DNA of 64,000 nt from JAWKNZ01 sp041391425 (GTDB lineage Bacteria; Bdellovibrionota_B; Oligoflexia; Oligoflexales; JAWKNZ01). The stretch spans positions 1-64,000 of the forward strand of contig JAWKNZ010000008.1 in the NCBI GenBank assembly GCA_041391425.1, read 5' to 3'. Shown piece by piece: positions 17,111-27,132 of this stretch. The notes under the pieces are model-generated. The model saw only the letters and a list, made by a program, of their open reading frames with translations, was not told the origin of the DNA and searched no databases. Position 1 is the stretch's first letter; each line of letters opens with the position of its first letter. The position numbers and the translations under genes are program-made.

Positions 17111-17907
17111 TGAAGTTCCAATTACCTCCAAATGCAAATTTAGAGCATTTAAAAAAAACAAGCAAAAACACTGTTAAATCGAGCCAGAAGCGGAGAGCTC
17201 TTGGAAATAAGAGGGCTTAATCAGACTTCCAAACTGAGTGATGTTCAATTTATTCTAGCCAAAGAGTATGGTTTTTCTTCATGGTCAGCATTAAAAAATG
17301 AGCTCAATAACAATAAGACTAGAAGCTTAAAACGAGCAATTTCAGACTTAAAATCAGGGAAAATGTGTATTCTATTTGATGATGAGGGAAGAGAAAATGA
17401 AGGTGATTTTGTTTTAGCAGTAGAAAAAGTAAATGCAGATAAAATTAACTTTATTTCAACTCACGGGCGCGGAACCCTTTGTGTCGCCATGTCTCCATTA
17501 AGAGCACAAAAGATTGGAATAGAAAACTTAAAAAAAGTACAAATTCAATAGATGTTCCAAACTTCGGGAGCTCAATTGATTTATCATCCACGCATACGGG
17601 AGTCTCAGCGAAAGAGAAAGCAGAAACTATCATTCATATGATGACAAAAAAGACCAAAAAAGAAGATTTTCGCTCACCAGGTCACGTTTTTACCTTAATT
17701 GGTGATAAAGAAGGCCTAATGAGAAGACAAGGGCATACTGAAGGATCGCTAGAGCTCATGAGAAAATCTGGACTAGCAGATGGAGCCATCATATGTGAAA
17801 TTATGAATGCAGATGGATCAATGGCAAGATATGATAACTTGAAGCAAATAGCAGAGAAACATAAAATGGAATTAATTAAAATTTCAGATTTAGTTGAACA
17901 AAAGTAG
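17110..17907 (+). pseudogene. ribB: 3,4-dihydroxy-2-butanone-4-phosphate synthase with N-terminal extension, two frameshifts
   Basis: RibB makes the four-carbon unit of riboflavin from ribulose 5-phosphate. Its core is clear: 'FDDEGRENEGDFVLAVEKV', then 'THTGVSAKEKAETI', 'DFRSPGHVFTLIGDKEGLM' and 'RQGHTEGSLELMRKSGLADG'. The N-terminal ~70 residues resemble the cap seen before some ankyrin-repeat proteins ('LPPNANLEHLKK', 'DVQFILAKEYGFSSW'), an unusual fusion. The reading frame breaks twice: at A8 (17151-17158), where one A is surplus, and at A7 (17530-17536), where one A is missing. The two shifts cancel, so the rest is in frame. Decay or homopolymer sequencing error are both possible. Confidence 0.75.
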
Positions 17908-17920
17908 AAGTTATTAAAGA

Positions 17921-17957
17921 ATTTTAGGAGATTTTACTTATTCCTATCTCCTAAAAT
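17921..17957. terminator. Hairpin between convergent genes
   Basis: ATTTTAGGAGAT (17921-17932) pairs perfectly with ATCTCCTAAAAT (17946-17957) around a 13-base loop. The stem's A/T ends give weak U tracts in both directions. It follows ribB and sits before the convergent M24 peptidase gene. Confidence 0.55.
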
Positions 17958-18058
17958 GCGTATAAAATTTGGCCAGAATAAATAATTTCTAATGATCTTT
18001 AACTTCATCCAAATACTAGGGCCAATCTATCTAAAAAATACAAAATTTACTCTTAAAA

Positions 18059-18847
18059 TTATACTGCTAAAGATCGCAAACACTCTACTTCTTCAATTTC
18101 TTTAGGCGCCCTTGAAAGAACTTCATTGCCTTCATCTGTTACTAAAATGACATCTTCAATCCTAACTCCTATTCCTTCATATTTAGAGCAAGTCCCTTTG
18201 AAATAAAGCCCAGGTTCAATTGTAAAACACATACCTGGAGATAAAATAATTGGCGATTTATCGATATACTGGTGAGGGCATTCATCATGAACATCTCTTC
18301 CAATCCAATGAGAAGTCTTATGAGGAAAATATTTATCAATTTTTCCTGATTTAATAATGCCCTTAGAAAGTAAGCCCTCTAAAAGAGATTTTCTACAGTA
18401 TTCATGGATTTCATCCAACGTCGAACCTGGACAAGCGCGTTTTATAGCAGCCTTTTGAGCACTTAATACTATTTGATAGATTGTTTTTTGCTCTTTGGAA
18501 AACCGTTCACCAACCGGCCAGGTACGAGTCACATCAGAGCAGTAACCATTGTACTTTACTCCTAAATCCACAAGGACAAGGTCACCATCATATAGATTTT
18601 TTTTTGTAGGTCTTGCATGCAAAATCGTAGAGCGCTCACCTGAGCCGATAACCACCGGATATGCCCATGTAGAAAACTTAAAGTGTTTCTTATACGTGTT
18701 ATAAAAACTTAATAGTTCATTTTCACTTTTTCCTATGATCCTCCGACTCATTCCTAAAGTATGAAAATCGGATGAAATTAAACTTGCCTCACGGATACAG
18801 GCTATTTCTAACTGATCTTTAACGATTTTGGATTTTTCAAATTTCAT
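18059..18847 (-). CDS. M24 family metallopeptidase (Xaa-Pro aminopeptidase-like)
   Basis: A 262-residue pita-bread enzyme consisting of the catalytic domain only; the N-terminal creatinase domain of full aminopeptidase P is absent. Metal ligands are in place: the two Asp in 'LVDLGVKYNGYCSDVTRTW', His in 'PHKTSHWIGRDVHD', Glu in 'TIEPGLYF' and Glu in 'GVRIEDVILV'. It should remove N-terminal residues before proline in cytoplasmic peptides. A good AAGGAGG site precedes the ATG. It is divergent from the Xre-type regulator gene. Confidence 0.88.
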   Translation of the reverse strand: MKFEKSKIVKDQLEIACIREASLISSDFHTLGMSRRIIGKSENELLSFYNTYKKHFKFSTWAYPVVIGSGERSTILHARPTKKNLYDGDLVLVDLGVKYNGYCSDVTRTWPVGERFSKEQKTIYQIVLSAQKAAIKRACPGSTLDEIHEYCRKSLLEGLLSKGIIKSGKIDKYFPHKTSHWIGRDVHDECPHQYIDKSPIILSPGMCFTIEPGLYFKGTCSKYEGIGVRIEDVILVTDEGNEVLSRAPKEIEEVECLRSLAV

Positions 18848-18955
18848 TATCGCTTCCTCCTTAGAAATAGTTTTACAAATTAGGAACTATTTTGTAAATA
18901 TGATAATTAAAAGTTCCAATTTTAGGTACTTTAGAAACAAATAAGAGGATGAGTA

Positions 18956-19675
18956 ATGAGCCACGAAATTATCATAGAAACTTTAAAGAATGTTCTTAAA
19001 GACAAAAAAATCAATTATAAATTTTTAGCCAATGAAATAGGTATGAGCGAATCAGGCTTAAAGAAAATGCTAACTGCAAAAGACATATCACTGAATCGCT
19101 TAACACAGATCACTGATACACTTGGTATACAATTAACAGATCTTATTAACTTGGCTTACGATGAAGAAATCAATAATGTTACATTGTCCAATAAGCAAGA
19201 AAATGCACTTCTTTCGGATTTTTTACTCTTCAGAGTATTATGGAGAATGAGTATTGAAAATCGAAACAAAGAGGAAACAATTCACCTAGAAGGTATCACT
19301 CATAAGAAATTAACATCTTGTCTTTTAAAACTCGAAAATTTAGATTTAATAAGAATAAACAAAGCTGGCAAAGTAATCTCTACACATAAAGGCCTTTACC
19401 GTTGGAACAAAAACAGCAATTTTGTGAACGAATTAAATACTAAATGGTCACAATCCACATTAAATGACGCGTTAAAAGATGATCAAAACAATTTGCACCA
19501 ACTTTCATATATACAGTTAAGCCAAAAATCTAAAAAGAAACTTTTCTCTCGCCTAAATGAGGTAGTTGATGAATTTGCACGTATCTCTCGTCGAGAAAAA
19601 ATAAAATATCCAATAAGTAAAATTGAGTCTATACGCTTGTTGATAGCTGCCTCAAATAAATCTTTTCTAGATTAA
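18956..19675 (+). CDS. Xre-type HTH regulator
   Basis: A 239-residue protein with an N-terminal Cro/CI-like helix-turn-helix ('YKFLANEIGMSESGLKKML', 'DISLNRLTQITDTLGIQ'). The long C-terminal part lacks recognisable effector motifs but ends with a basic helix. A truncated relative lies at 46824-47525 with the same layout, so this is a paralogous family here. It is divergent from the M24 peptidase gene across 108 bp and may control it. Confidence 0.75.
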   Translation: MSHEIIIETLKNVLKDKKINYKFLANEIGMSESGLKKMLTAKDISLNRLTQITDTLGIQLTDLINLAYDEEINNVTLSNKQENALLSDFLLFRVLWRMSIENRNKEETIHLEGITHKKLTSCLLKLENLDLIRINKAGKVISTHKGLYRWNKNSNFVNELNTKWSQSTLNDALKDDQNNLHQLSYIQLSQKSKKKLFSRLNEVVDEFARISRREKIKYPISKIESIRLLIAASNKSFLD

Positions 19676-20197
19676 GACAAGAAGAAATCATTTTATAGGA
19701 AGTATGAATTTTCAACACACCAAATATATCTAAATATCCCATATACTTGCTTCATTCACCAAATCATCAATTAAATAAAAGTCAAAAATACAAATTATAG
19801 ATTTTAAAAAGGAAAAAAATTGATAGTTTTGAGAGATTAATATCAAATAATAGACCTTTAAGGTAAAAATTATCCAAGAATATAAATTTAAAATAGGATC
19901 TTAATTTGGACACTAACACTTTATCGAATATTTTATCTGCGGAGTTAGATATAAATGATCTGGGACAATAAAAATGTTATCCACAATTACTCAATAAAAA
20001 TTAAATAAACTCTCAAAAAAGCCTTTGACTAGGAGCGCACAGTCGAGGTAATCATAAAACTCTTTTATAACGAACTCTGAAAGAAAGTGATGCTTTTCAG
20101 ACTGAAAGGTCAGCTCTACTCCAGCTGTACTCGAAAATACTATCGAAATAACTCATGACTTTTAGATTAACACGACAATTTAGCCATTGACTCCACT
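19676..20197. other. Intergenic region without recognised features
   Basis: This 520-bp AT-rich stretch between a + strand and a - strand gene carries no frame of note, no tRNA-like arms and no strong hairpin that I can see. Confidence 0.5.
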
Positions 20198-20707
20198 TCA
20201 CCTTAAATTACAGGGCAATTGACTAGTTCTTTTAAATTTAATTTTTGCATCAAACTTATGAACTTCCGGATATCCATTAGAAAATAAATATGTATGATTT
20301 TCGAAGTAAAGCGTTTCGTCTTCATTAATTGTAAAGGAACTATGCTTACTAAACTTCCAAATTGATTCTCCTAGAAAGATTGCTTTTCCAGAAAAATTAT
20401 AGTGATACTCATTCTCATCTTCAGGATTTCTAAAAAACGTTGCATAATTTGAATTAATAAATGCGGAAGATATAGTTCCAACCCCATTTTCAACTCCAAA
20501 AATTTCAATCGAATAGCTTTTTAGCGGCATGCCTTCTTCTTCTGTAGAGGTCCAAAAACGGTCTTGATCAGAATACGACACACTCATCGTCGCATTTTTA
20601 TTATTTAATCCTTCATAACAACCAATAAACTGATCCCAGTCATGAGCACCAAATAAATTACAACCATAACAAAATAAAGCTATATAAAAAAAATACCTAA
20701 AGCTCAT
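20198..20707 (-). CDS. Hypothetical secreted protein
   Basis: A 169-residue protein with an N-terminal signal peptide (residues 1-20, 'YFFYIALFCYGCNLFGAHD'). A Cys at position 16 could be a lipobox, though the context is imperfect. The mature part has many aromatic residues and 'FIGCYEGLNNKNATMSVSY', suggesting a small beta-rich fold; no family recognised. A GGGAGG ribosome site supports the start. It is alone between AT-rich spacers. Confidence 0.55.
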   Translation of the reverse strand: MSFRYFFYIALFCYGCNLFGAHDWDQFIGCYEGLNNKNATMSVSYSDQDRFWTSTEEEGMPLKSYSIEIFGVENGVGTISSAFINSNYATFFRNPEDENEYHYNFSGKAIFLGESIWKFSKHSSFTINEDETLYFENHTYLFSNGYPEVHKFDAKIKFKRTSQLPCNLR

Positions 20708-21002
20708 AATAACCTCCCGCTGATTTTGAATTAAGAACAGTTCTTCTTAATTCGGGCTCAATGAATATCATCCAGAACAATTATCAAAATCACTAAACCT
20801 TAATATAATTTTACAATTATGGTTAGTGATTTTACAAAAGCTCTATAGGATGTATATGAATTTTTCTTTGTTTTTTCAAGAAAATATTTTTTGAGGCTAA
20901 TAAAAATAAACAATTTTTGCTATTAGCTTTATGAGTATAATGCATAGTTTAATCATTGAGTTTATGAAGATGTTTTAAGTTTTTGGTCCTGTTTTTTTAA
21001 AG

Positions 21003-21222
21003 TCATTGAATATTAAAGGAGAAATTTTTGAAGTTTATTACAGATTCTTCTCTTGTAGATACTAAATTGAAGGAATTCATAGGGATTTGAGTGAAGCTAT
21101 CCTTTACCTCAATATTTTTAATACTCAAGGTGTAGTCATAGTCTGGGAAATTGAAGGATTCATTGTAGATCTCGTCTTCGACACAATGCTCATATTCTTT
21201 TTCAGGATGTGTGCTATGCCAA
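21003..21222 (-). pseudogene. Orphan C-terminal reading frame without a start
   Basis: A 70-codon frame ends at TGA (revcomp of 21003-21005). It carries 'FNFPDYDYTLSIKN' and 'DSFTQIPMNSFNLVS', has balanced codon use and no start codon at its left edge, where a stop precedes it. It may be the tail of a lost gene. The rest of 20708-21425 shows nothing clear apart from this and the transposase fossil edge. Confidence 0.3.
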
Positions 21223-21425
21223 AAAGCATCTTATTAAAAATATTACAATTTTTTCTGCGGACTTGACACCATAGGAATGTCGATCTAATCAACAGCCATT
21301 GATTTTTGAAACTTTCAAAACATTAGTAATTGCCCTAAGGTCTTAGTTTCAGTCGAGAGCTACGAATTCTGCAGAAATACTAAGCCTTCTAGCACCAGTT
21401 ATCAGTTTACAAGAGATGTTCAACC

Positions 21426-22092
21426 AAACCAAAAATTCAGATCCGCGGCAAGCCTTTATTTATTTTGTTGAGAAAGTTTCATTGTGACTGGAAACGGTCA
21501 CTAATCATCGTTAGCCCTGACACTATTATCTATCAAGCGCCACCGCCAATGCGCAAAGGGGTTTTGGTCCTTTTTATCGTCAAAAAACAGAAAATCAGGA
21601 AAACCTAGCATGGATAAAGAAATTGTCACGCGCATTCACAAACTAGCTAATGAAAACCCGATTTGGGGAGCGAGTAGAATACATGGTGAATTAGCTCAAG
21701 TAGACTCCAAAGTCTCTGAACGCACCGTAGCTAGATACCTGTCAAAGCACCCGAAAGATAAGAAAAGACAGCAAAGTTGGCAAACCTTTCTGGCCAACCA
21801 CGCTCACGAAATCTGTTCGATGGATTTCTTCACAGAATTTATCGTCGGGTTTCAACAAGTCTACAGTTTTATCATTGTCTCACATGGGTGGCCTACGATC
21901 ATTCATACTGCTGTAACTTTTTCCCCAACAAAACAACGGATTATCCAGCAGCTCTGCAACGCCTTTCCAGGTGAACACCGGCATAAGTATCTGATATGTG
22001 ACAACGGCAGGAAGTTTGGCAAATATCTCAGGCAAGAAGCTTTTTGATTTGAAGATCAAACAAACGTAAGCGTAATCAATCCCCATCTATAA
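21426..22092 (+). mobile_element. Fossil rve-type (IS481-like) transposase
   Basis: Recognisable stretches in changing frames: 'KPLFILLRKFHCDWKRSL' and 'IIVSPDTI' (21450-21530), then 'KGFWSFLSSKNRKSGKP', then the open frame from 21610 with 'ENPIWGASRIHGELAQV', 'HEICSMDFFTEFIVGFQQVY' and 'KYLICDNGRKFGKYLRQE'. The catalytic Asp residues survive but the frame breaks at about 21530 and again at a T run near 22042, after which the peptide resumes and stops at 22092. No inverted ends were found. It is an inactive remnant. Confidence 0.7.
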
Positions 22093-22130
22093 ATCTTCAC
22101 ATAAAGTTTGTATCTAAAATGTCAAAAAAT

Positions 22131-23360
22131 TCATGGAATAGTTTTGCGACTGTTCAGAAGACCAATAACAAGCACTAACAACGACGCACACGCAGCTACC
22201 AAATTAATCCACCCACTATACATGATAGGAATAAATTTTGGAAACAATCCAAAAGAAAAGATCAGCACCACTAAAGATGCCAATGGAGTAAAATAGATAA
22301 GATTACGCCTACCTCTTGCTTGTGCCTCCACCTGTAATACACTAGAAACAGCAAACAGCATAGCTGCTAAACCAAATGGCCAAAGAAATGCCGCCAACTT
22401 GGCTGAATTAATTTTTGAAAAGAAAAGATCAACTACTCCTTGAAAAGAAAATAAAGTAAAGTAAGAAAATAATCCAAACAATACAAACAGATATCTCAAA
22501 GCTGTATTGCCCTCTTCCTTACGACCATGAGCCATAACAGAAATTCTATTCTGGCTCAAGACCTGAACCAGCATCGATACTGGAGCTATTAAATTATAGG
22601 CAACATTATATTCAGACATACCCGTATCAGTATGCAATTTCATATTAAACGTAAGAAATCCGACGGTATAAAGCCATGCCAATCCTCTAGCTAGTAAAAG
22701 ATTATGTGTTTCTTCAAATAGTTGCCGTACATTAGAATGTCTAAGATTACTTTTATCTTTGAATGGAAGAGTATACCTCTTCACCCATATATAGATAATC
22801 ATAAGGATTGGGAAATAAAAACCCAATAAATAAATACCCCATGATTGCTCAAAACTAAAATTCTTCCAACTAAGCAACAAAAAAGTAACTAAAAGAATTG
22901 ATACCACACGTCCGGCACGATGCATTATTGCATCTACCAAACTCCGCTTGGCATAACCCAATGCCTCAATAGTAATAAGTCCAGCCGCAGGTAAAAAAGA
23001 TAAAGAAAAAAGACCAGCCGCAATTACAGTTGATATATTTCCACCACCGATATAGGTATTAAATACGACTGCTAAGACACCAAGGCCTCCACCAAATAAT
23101 CGCAACCTAAATGCGGAATTCCATTGAGAGTCAATAGAAAACTTCGAAAAACGGCGTACCAATTCTCCTTGAATTCCCATTTCAACTAAAAGAAAATAGG
23201 TGGGGTAAAACCCAAGAATTAAACTAATTCTAGAAAACTCAGATCGAGGTAGATTGTTTTCCAATACAACAATGCAAAGCAAATTTATTACGCCTAAAAG
23301 CATCTGCCAAAAATACACATTTGGTACAAATCCAATTTTTTTTAACCACGCTTGCAGCAT
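22131..23360 (-). CDS. Polysaccharide flippase-like multi-helix membrane protein
   Basis: A 409-residue protein with about 12 predicted membrane helices and short loops. The overall pattern and early 'LILGFYPTYFLLVEMGIQGE' segment suit the MOP/Wzx group that flips lipid-linked saccharides. There are no glycosyltransferase neighbours, so a role in capsule or O-antigen export is only inference. No ribosome site is visible before the ATG. It follows the transposase fossil. Confidence 0.55.
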   Translation of the reverse strand: MLQAWLKKIGFVPNVYFWQMLLGVINLLCIVVLENNLPRSEFSRISLILGFYPTYFLLVEMGIQGELVRRFSKFSIDSQWNSAFRLRLFGGGLGVLAVVFNTYIGGGNISTVIAAGLFSLSFLPAAGLITIEALGYAKRSLVDAIMHRAGRVVSILLVTFLLLSWKNFSFEQSWGIYLLGFYFPILMIIYIWVKRYTLPFKDKSNLRHSNVRQLFEETHNLLLARGLAWLYTVGFLTFNMKLHTDTGMSEYNVAYNLIAPVSMLVQVLSQNRISVMAHGRKEEGNTALRYLFVLFGLFSYFTLFSFQGVVDLFFSKINSAKLAAFLWPFGLAAMLFAVSSVLQVEAQARGRRNLIYFTPLASLVVLIFSFGLFPKFIPIMYSGWINLVAACASLLVLVIGLLNSRKTIP

Positions 23361-23664
23361 TGATAATTTCTAACGACCTAATTAAAGATTAAACTAATTT
23401 GAAAAAACACGTCCAATATACTCTTTAATATTAAAGTATATTTCTGAGCACAAAAAGAATATTTTAAATGCTTTTAAAATATATGGAAGATTGAACAGAA
23501 AAGCCTCCAAGAAAACACTATGGAAATCAAAAAGCTTCTTTTAAAGATCACTATTATCTCTATATAATAAAAAACCTTTTACTTGATTTTCCTCAATTCA
23601 TCCCAAAAAGTCCAGTTGTATATTAAGGCTTATCAGCATTGCAAGTTTTATAGCATAAACTTTC

Positions 23665-24292
23665 TTATTGCTTCTGGATATATAGTGCCTTAGGGCGAAT
23701 CAATTTATTCTCCTCTCTACTTTCCAAAATATGCGCTAAATATCCATATACCCTACTCATTGCAAAAAGCGAAGTAAAGTATTCCGGGGGGTATACCCAT
23801 TGAGTAAAACACCGGACCTTTATAAAACTCTATATTTGCCCTAATTTTGCGACCTTTGCGAGCCATTTCAAGCTCCATAATATCTTCGACTTTTTCAAAA
23901 GTTTCAAATAGGGCTTGAAACGGAGTGTTCAAGCAAAGCGATCTGGCCAAAGGTTTCAAAATTCTAGCTCTGGGATCTACTACCCGATAAACTCGATGTC
24001 CCATGCCCATCACTTTTTCTTTATTTTTCAATATATTGCCAATAAAATCCTCAGCATTATTAAGCCCATCTATTTTCAAAACCATTTCTAGAGCAGCCTG
24101 ATCTGCACCACCATGAAGCCGACCAAATAAAGTTCCAATAGCTGTGCTGATGGCACATTCAATTGGTGACAAAGTGCTGGCAGTAACCCTCGCAGCAAAT
24201 GTACTCGCATTAAAACCATGTTCCATCTGTAAAACTTGTGTCGTATCCAAAACTAAAACCTCTTCCGCTGTAGGAATTTTTCCATTAAATCG
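23665..24292 (-). pseudogene. Citrate/2-methylcitrate synthase, 5' half deleted and frameshifted
   Basis: The C-terminal half of a citrate synthase-fold enzyme, which condenses acyl-CoA with oxaloacetate. Visible are 'LVLDTTQVLQMEHGFNAST', 'STAIGTLFGRLHGGADQAA' (active-site His in 'LHGGADQ'), 'VMGMGHRVYRVVDPRARIL' (second His) and 'IEFYKGPVFYSMGIP'. A one-base excess in G6 (on the + strand, near 23787) shifts the frame after 'SMGIPP'; correcting it restores 'FAMSRVYGYLAHILE' and a stop at 23665. The 5' half is gone, ending near 24292 exactly where the divergent LysR gene also lacks its start. Confidence 0.85.
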
Positions 24293-24296
24293 ATGA

Positions 24297-25145
24297 GTGT
24301 TTTTGACAATAGTGGAGTCTGGTGGCTTTCAAAAGGCTAGTAAAATAACGCGCATAAGTCAGCCTGCCATCAGTCAGTCTCTTGCCAATCTAGAAAGAAA
24401 GCTAGGAGAAAAGCTCATTCTCCGCACAACTCCCATTCAACCTACACCGCTGGGATATGAGTTCATGAAAAGTGCGCGTCAAATATTAGAGAAGGAACAA
24501 GAATTCCTTCTCGATCTTAAGCGAATTAAAAACGGTTATTTACAAAAATTATCATTAGCAGTTGACTATTTAATAAACGAATACCATTGTCATAACTATG
24601 TCGTGTCAGCACTGAAACAATTGCCCGAAATTCAATTTAAGATAAAAAAATTACCTGCCAGAGAAATAATACCAACAATCCTCAATGGTGATTTAGGTTT
24701 GGGCGCATTTCAAAAAAATATGTCAAAATTAACCGCATGCAAATTATTTGAAGAAAAAACTTACCTTGTAACTAGTAAAAAAAATTCATCCTATAAAACC
24801 TACAAAAATGATCCCTTTGAATTCTTAAAAAAGACCATATTATTATCTTCATATATAGACGAACCAGAGATAAGACCATCAAAAAAGAAGATTCGCGATT
24901 ACTTCAAAGATATATGGGAGGTTAACAATATATCTTTACAGATTAAGCTACTTAAGCAAGGAATAGGAGCCACCTATATTCCAGAAACAATATTACAAAA
25001 CGACCCATTAGCTAAACAGTTTATCATTCTTGATAAACTTCCTTTTTCTTTGATAACCAAACCCTATGGAATTTATCACAAAAGCAATGCAGAACTCAGT
25101 GAAGTTGCAAAAATATTCCTAGTCGAAAGTCAGAAAAGCTTCTAA
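24297..25145 (+). pseudogene. LysR-family regulator lacking its extreme N terminus
   Basis: The HTH text starts abruptly at 'FLTIVESGGFQKASK' from a GTG; intact LysR proteins have about 7-10 more residues before this. The rest is normal: 'SQPAISQSLANLERKLGEK' and then an effector-binding domain to the end (about 282 residues). A stop precedes the GTG in frame, and no ribosome site is visible. It could still be made from the GTG, but the first helix would be incomplete. It lies head-to-head with the citrate synthase remnant, its likely former target. Confidence 0.7.
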
Positions 25146-25352
25146 GAAGAAATCTAAAAAGATCACGACAAGATAACAAAAAAAATTTCTATTTAGAATC
25201 AAAATGATATTTACCTTTCTAAAATAAAATTATAGGCTATATATAAAAATTATTGTGAGGCTATTAGTTTATAATCTTACTAAAGTTGTAAACCTTTCCA
25301 CCATAAATACAAAAATTACAGATATTCAGAATACAAATAGACAGGGAATATT

Positions 25353-25724
25353 TTGAAATTTAAAAAATCTAGAGAAATTCATATTTTCATTCTAGCAGGA
25401 TTTTCTTTTATCTTATCTAATTGTGCAACTAACAGTGACAAAACATTGCTGCTAGATGATAATTCAATGAATGACCCACTTGTAATTAATTTGAAAAGAT
25501 CTGATTTTACAACCATGTCATTTATATCTCGTTATTTTAAAGACGAGGATTGGCAGGCAACTTTAGCCATGAATATCACTTACGAACCAATTATAAAAAT
25601 CAGAGAAAAGATCACAAAATGTTTAGGATACAATTCATTAAAATTTTTGACTGCATGGGAATCCCAAGGAGAAGCACACATAACAACTATAACACCTGTT
25701 GAATATCAAGAATGTGTGGAGTAA
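25353..25724 (+). CDS. Hypothetical lipoprotein
   Basis: A 123-residue protein from a TTG with a signal peptide and lipobox ('FSFILSNCATNS', Cys at about residue 25). The mature part has no motif I recognise; two Cys near the end ('KCLGYN', 'YQECVE') could form a bond. It is probably anchored in the envelope. No functional link to the flanking genes is visible. Confidence 0.55.
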   Translation: MKFKKSREIHIFILAGFSFILSNCATNSDKTLLLDDNSMNDPLVINLKRSDFTTMSFISRYFKDEDWQATLAMNITYEPIIKIREKITKCLGYNSLKFLTAWESQGEAHITTITPVEYQECVE

Positions 25725-25768
25725 CAAACGAAAAATTAAAATCTTAAGAATGGACATCATAGAGAAAA

Positions 25769-26068
25769 TTGCAAATAAAATTCAAAAATCAGATTAAAAT
25801 CCTTGAAATTGGCAGCGGACGTAAAAAAGTTCCTGCCCGTAGTAAAGTTGATGAAACTTTCTTTGTTATTACTGAATCAAATAATTTAATAGAAATTAGA
25901 AAATCAATTTATAAACGTTATATCAGTAACGGTGGCAATCCAAAATACTGGAACCCAAAAGAATTCTATCCTCATATTACAATTGGGTTTTCTCACAAAG
26001 ATATTCATTATCCTGATGTTCAAAAAAGTTTAGAAGGATCCTTAGATAAACGATTTATCCTAAAATAG
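25769..26068 (+). pseudogene. C-terminal piece of a 2H phosphodiesterase-like protein
   Basis: Ninety-nine codons from a TTG. Near the end 'FYPHITIGFSHKDIHYPDV' carries an HxTxGF motif, the second half-site of 2H phosphoesterase/RNA repair-like proteins. The first H motif and the N-terminal domain are absent, and the start is not preceded by a ribosome site, so this looks truncated at the 5' side. A short separate protein is possible but less likely. Confidence 0.45.
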
Positions 26069-26255
26069 ATTTTCATTGAAAGTCAATCTCCTAAAAATTA
26101 ATCTAAGGACACATATTTTTATTTAAATGTCAGACTAAAATATATTTGCACAATAAAGACTAGAAACTAACAATTACTTTTATAAAATCATCAAACAGCA
26201 TGAAATATCTCTTAAATAAATCAGCAATAAAAGTAATTATAGAAAGTTTTTTAAG

Positions 26256-26873
26256 TTATTGCAAAAGATTAAAATTCTTCGCAAAAACGTTAGAAAAACT
26301 ATAGCCAGCAACCTGCCAAAACCAAACGCTGGTAAAAAGAAATCCTATACCTATTATAAAAAGTCCCAAAAATGATATCATCAAAGCAGTTAATGCAATA
26401 GCCCAAGCTTTCCAATAGAGTTTTCCTCCTTGAAAAGAACGCCTTAGTGCTATAAGTGGATTAAATATTTCATGAACATCAAATTTTTTGCAATAATGTG
26501 ACATAAATCCAGGAATTGCTATTGTAGCGATAACTATTAACAATCCACCAAAAAACTGAAGGCTAAATAAGCCGCTGTATATACCTATAAGAAGTGATAT
26601 TGTTCCTGGCAAATAATAGAAAATCATACCAAGCATAGCTATAAAACCGTTTTTAAACAAAAATCCATAGGATTTCCAAGCGGGCCATGGATTTTTGCCA
26701 TGCTGCATCCTATGAACAAAATTGATCCTATGCCCCATATTCAATATCCACCCTACTGCCGGGATCAGCAATATCAATCCACCTTTAAATATCTCATATT
26801 TACCCAAAGGACTCTGTAAAGGAAATAAAAAGGCATTTTTGAAGGTTAGTTCTGAACTAAGATCAATTTTCAT
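26256..26873 (-). CDS. DUF4013-like multi-pass membrane protein
   Basis: A protein of about 205 residues (the start at 26873 is uncertain; the frame is open to a TTG at 26903). Four or five hydrophobic segments alternate with short loops; 'GWILNMGHRINFVHRMQHGK' followed by 'NPWPAWKSYGFLFKNGF' matches the loop pattern of DUF4013 proteins, and 'RRSFQGGKLYWKAWAIAL' repeats it later. The family's role is unknown. Isolated on its strand. Confidence 0.6.
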   Translation of the reverse strand: MKIDLSSELTFKNAFLFPLQSPLGKYEIFKGGLILLIPAVGWILNMGHRINFVHRMQHGKNPWPAWKSYGFLFKNGFIAMLGMIFYYLPGTISLLIGIYSGLFSLQFFGGLLIVIATIAIPGFMSHYCKKFDVHEIFNPLIALRRSFQGGKLYWKAWAIALTALMISFLGLFIIGIGFLFTSVWFWQVAGYSFSNVFAKNFNLLQ

Positions 26874-27132
26874 ATTCGACCACATATGGCAATCATTTCT
26901 CAAGAATGAATCGAGATGTACTATACATTCGATATAAACATATTAATTCAAGTAAGAATTTAAATATCTTAGCATATTAAACTTGACTTGGAATCCAAAA
27001 GAATATCTTTTTAAACTATTAGAGAATCTCATAAGATATGGTGGTATTTTTTATTGTTTAAACATCACACTCTCAAAATTACCTATATTTTAAAATACAT
27101 TAGTATTCAAAAAGCAATGGGATTAATACCAT

